Shown: positions 34,801 to 35,007 of the stretch, one piece after another
Layout of the letters: each line of letters opens with the position of its first letter
Numbering within the stretch: the first letter of the stretch is position 1
DNA from: CAYXDO01 sp964463485
GTDB taxonomy: Bacteria; Myxococcota; Kuafuiibacteriia; Kuafuiibacteriales; Kuafuiibacteriaceae
Length of the DNA: 35,007 nucleotides
NCBI GenBank assembly: GCA_964463485.1
Contig: CAYXDO010000113.1
Span: 1-35,007 of the forward strand
Reading direction: 5' to 3'
The notes under the pieces: generated by a model
Seen by the model: the letters and a program-made list of their open reading frames with translations, nothing else
The model's database searches: none
Told to the model about the DNA's origin: nothing
Translations under genes and position numbers: made by a program

Positions 34801-34908
34801 CACGATCTGTACGTGAACACTCGAGTTGGCTACGTTCGGTTGCTGTTGTCTCCGCTCGGAGCGCTCGATGAGTCCGGGCCGTATTTTCAAATTGGAGCGC
34901 CGTTCTGA
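31846..34908 (+). CDS. outer-membrane protein: HEXXH peptidase domain, TolB-like propeller, beta-barrel
   Basis: The 1020-residue protein (ATG) has a long leader ending AQA|Q near residue 47. Residues about 50-320 form a gluzincin-like peptidase domain: HELAHIFH (His150, Glu151, His154) and, 34 residues on, WSTEGLAVVEE with Glu188 as the likely third zinc ligand. Residues about 325-620 carry PD40/WD40-like blades of the TolB type (FSPNGSMIAVSRFWKGRRDI, DPIFSPDGRWLLFSSDRNG). From about 665 to the end, alternating beta-strands finish FQIGAPF with a terminal aromatic, the signature of a BamA/surface-antigen-type outer-membrane barrel. The protein would thus place a protease and propeller in the periplasm, or present them at the surface, through its own barrel. 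The substrate is unknown. It is cotranscribed with a lipoprotein gene. Confidence 0.85.
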   Translation: MTRLQRHCVAPPDRQCESSPGIAPRRSGWFLLATCLASLVSTPAQAQRFDPRASYRTLETPHFWIVHPVGYQGVALRAGVIAESLFRRQTRRFGWELSGRVSLVIDDRFDEANGGATIQPSKTIYVSVVPPTASTSISAYDDWMETVIGHELAHIFHLDMVYGLPWVARQLFGNSLSLHGSTPAWSTEGLAVVEETVESGSGRGRSTYGDMVLRMAALDGRFPGLDEGYHAQSRWPQGDIGYFFGGRFQLWLLERYGEEALVRYHQAYASTPIPFLPWIASGVAFGRSLESLWREFQAVVEVEAQATREAVESSTTGVTRGARATDLNGEVIGPRVTRDGEYVVYSHKSPAEGHTIRLSRLDDGSDTVLLRDAISNSFGFGPDGSIYFHFTNLYGLYSSHDELARYDLASRSMVRLRFDATRLTSAASEGTRARDPDVSFDGHSLVFVRQPRGQNELVVAKLFRDSLIEPTVIDGGPGVELSTPRFSPNGSMIAVSRFWKGRRDIVLYDRVRSIDLNLTNDRAQDIDPIFSPDGRWLLFSSDRNGIFNVYGYELETHQAVQLTNVVGGAFSPSVSPDLSTLVFRGYSSSGFDVYAIRFSPWSARRVSIGAPASVARTATATLDRRVSRPPELSPDALDLPPPDLGSRVLEMPRGWKLREYSALDTVLPFRDNWNLEPTFSWSQRQASVGLATWGADPLGHHVYSAFLSYGFDIPFASAGLRYLSRQSTLTFDVRVGIESTSYRLDPGGSEFRDYRRYSGSLGIELPSAPPHRVALRLGHFGYHELPSPVGPFDWFSEMTYRGSFSTTSLEYELSDYRRYPRSISEERGYALFATASFGWNDVRAWGSFEAEGRAFLTLPWLENWVLVPRLGLGSSGLDRGYDLGGDPGHLPFETRLQASIPLRGLAERGLTGSDVVYGGLELRIPILRIDRGVASAPFVVRVIHGALFSDLGHISSSAEPLTLFDGLGRTAASVGAELRADFLLWHDLYVNTRVGYVRLLLSPLGALDESGPYFQIGAPF

Positions 34909-35007
34909 GGTCCTTCGGGCGCTCCCCTGTGACGCTGTGGACGCGACCCCTGGAATTGGGCGCAGATCCGCCTGGCCATGAGTCCGAACGCGTCGCATAC
35001 TATCGTT

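Overview
The window looks like chromosomal DNA of a GC-rich, Gram-negative bacterium. The best guess is a member of Myxococcota (Polyangia-like). The reasons are the many GTG/TTG starts, very dense same-strand gene blocks, a large zinc-ribbon/proline-rich membrane protein, an orphan sensor kinase, outer-membrane and lipoprotein genes, and abundant short repeats in the gaps between genes. This taxonomic guess is an inference; no rRNA or marker gene is present. No tRNA, rRNA, CRISPR array, prophage or transposase was seen.

Layout. Positions 1-460 hold no convincing gene but carry two 20-bp tandem repeats and a 35-bp copy of the 3' end of the PHA-regulator gene found 2.7 kb further on. 461-1852 (-) is a secreted protein of carboxypeptidase-regulatory-like domains with an apparent frameshift. 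2130-2486 (+) is a small membrane protein whose stop codon lies in the end of a 347-bp inverted-repeat element filled with CACGAG-type hexamers. 2882-3616 (-) is a PhaR-type regulator. 3752-6219 (+) holds an MJ0042 zinc-ribbon/DUF3426-like membrane protein and tatA.

6254-12492 is a probable surface-glycan or glycolipid block: a polytopic membrane protein and a zinc-ribbon methyltransferase on the minus strand, divergent from a GT-C-like membrane protein and a polyprenyl-phosphate-type GT2 enzyme. 12553-16150 encodes a PpiD/SurA-type folding factor and an orphan HAMP-PAS histidine kinase. 16374-21843 is a tightly overlapped unit: M16 metallopeptidase, 5-oxoprolinase (HyuA-HyuB fusion) and a Cys-rich lipoprotein. 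Then come a retropepsin-like aspartic protease, a membrane/coiled-coil protein and a small membrane zinc ribbon.

27985-23671 (-) is a three-gene operon whose stop and start codons touch: a GcvT-like folate-binding aminomethyltransferase followed by two paralogous FAD oxidoreductases of the PYROXD2/phytoene-desaturase-like family. This is the best candidate here for an uncharacterised metabolic system. 28313-29013 holds two small unknown genes of lower GC. 28896-30560 (-) is another polytopic membrane protein. 30844-31368 is a small four-helix membrane protein. 31442-34908 pairs a lipoprotein with a 1020-residue protein combining a HEXXH peptidase domain, a TolB-like propeller and an outer-membrane beta-barrel.

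Across the window, the gaps between genes contain related hexanucleotide arrays (CACGAG, GGGCAC, GCCGTC). Two of these sit inside elements bounded by inverted repeats. They look like a family of non-autonomous fold-back elements or hairpins placed at gene ends.
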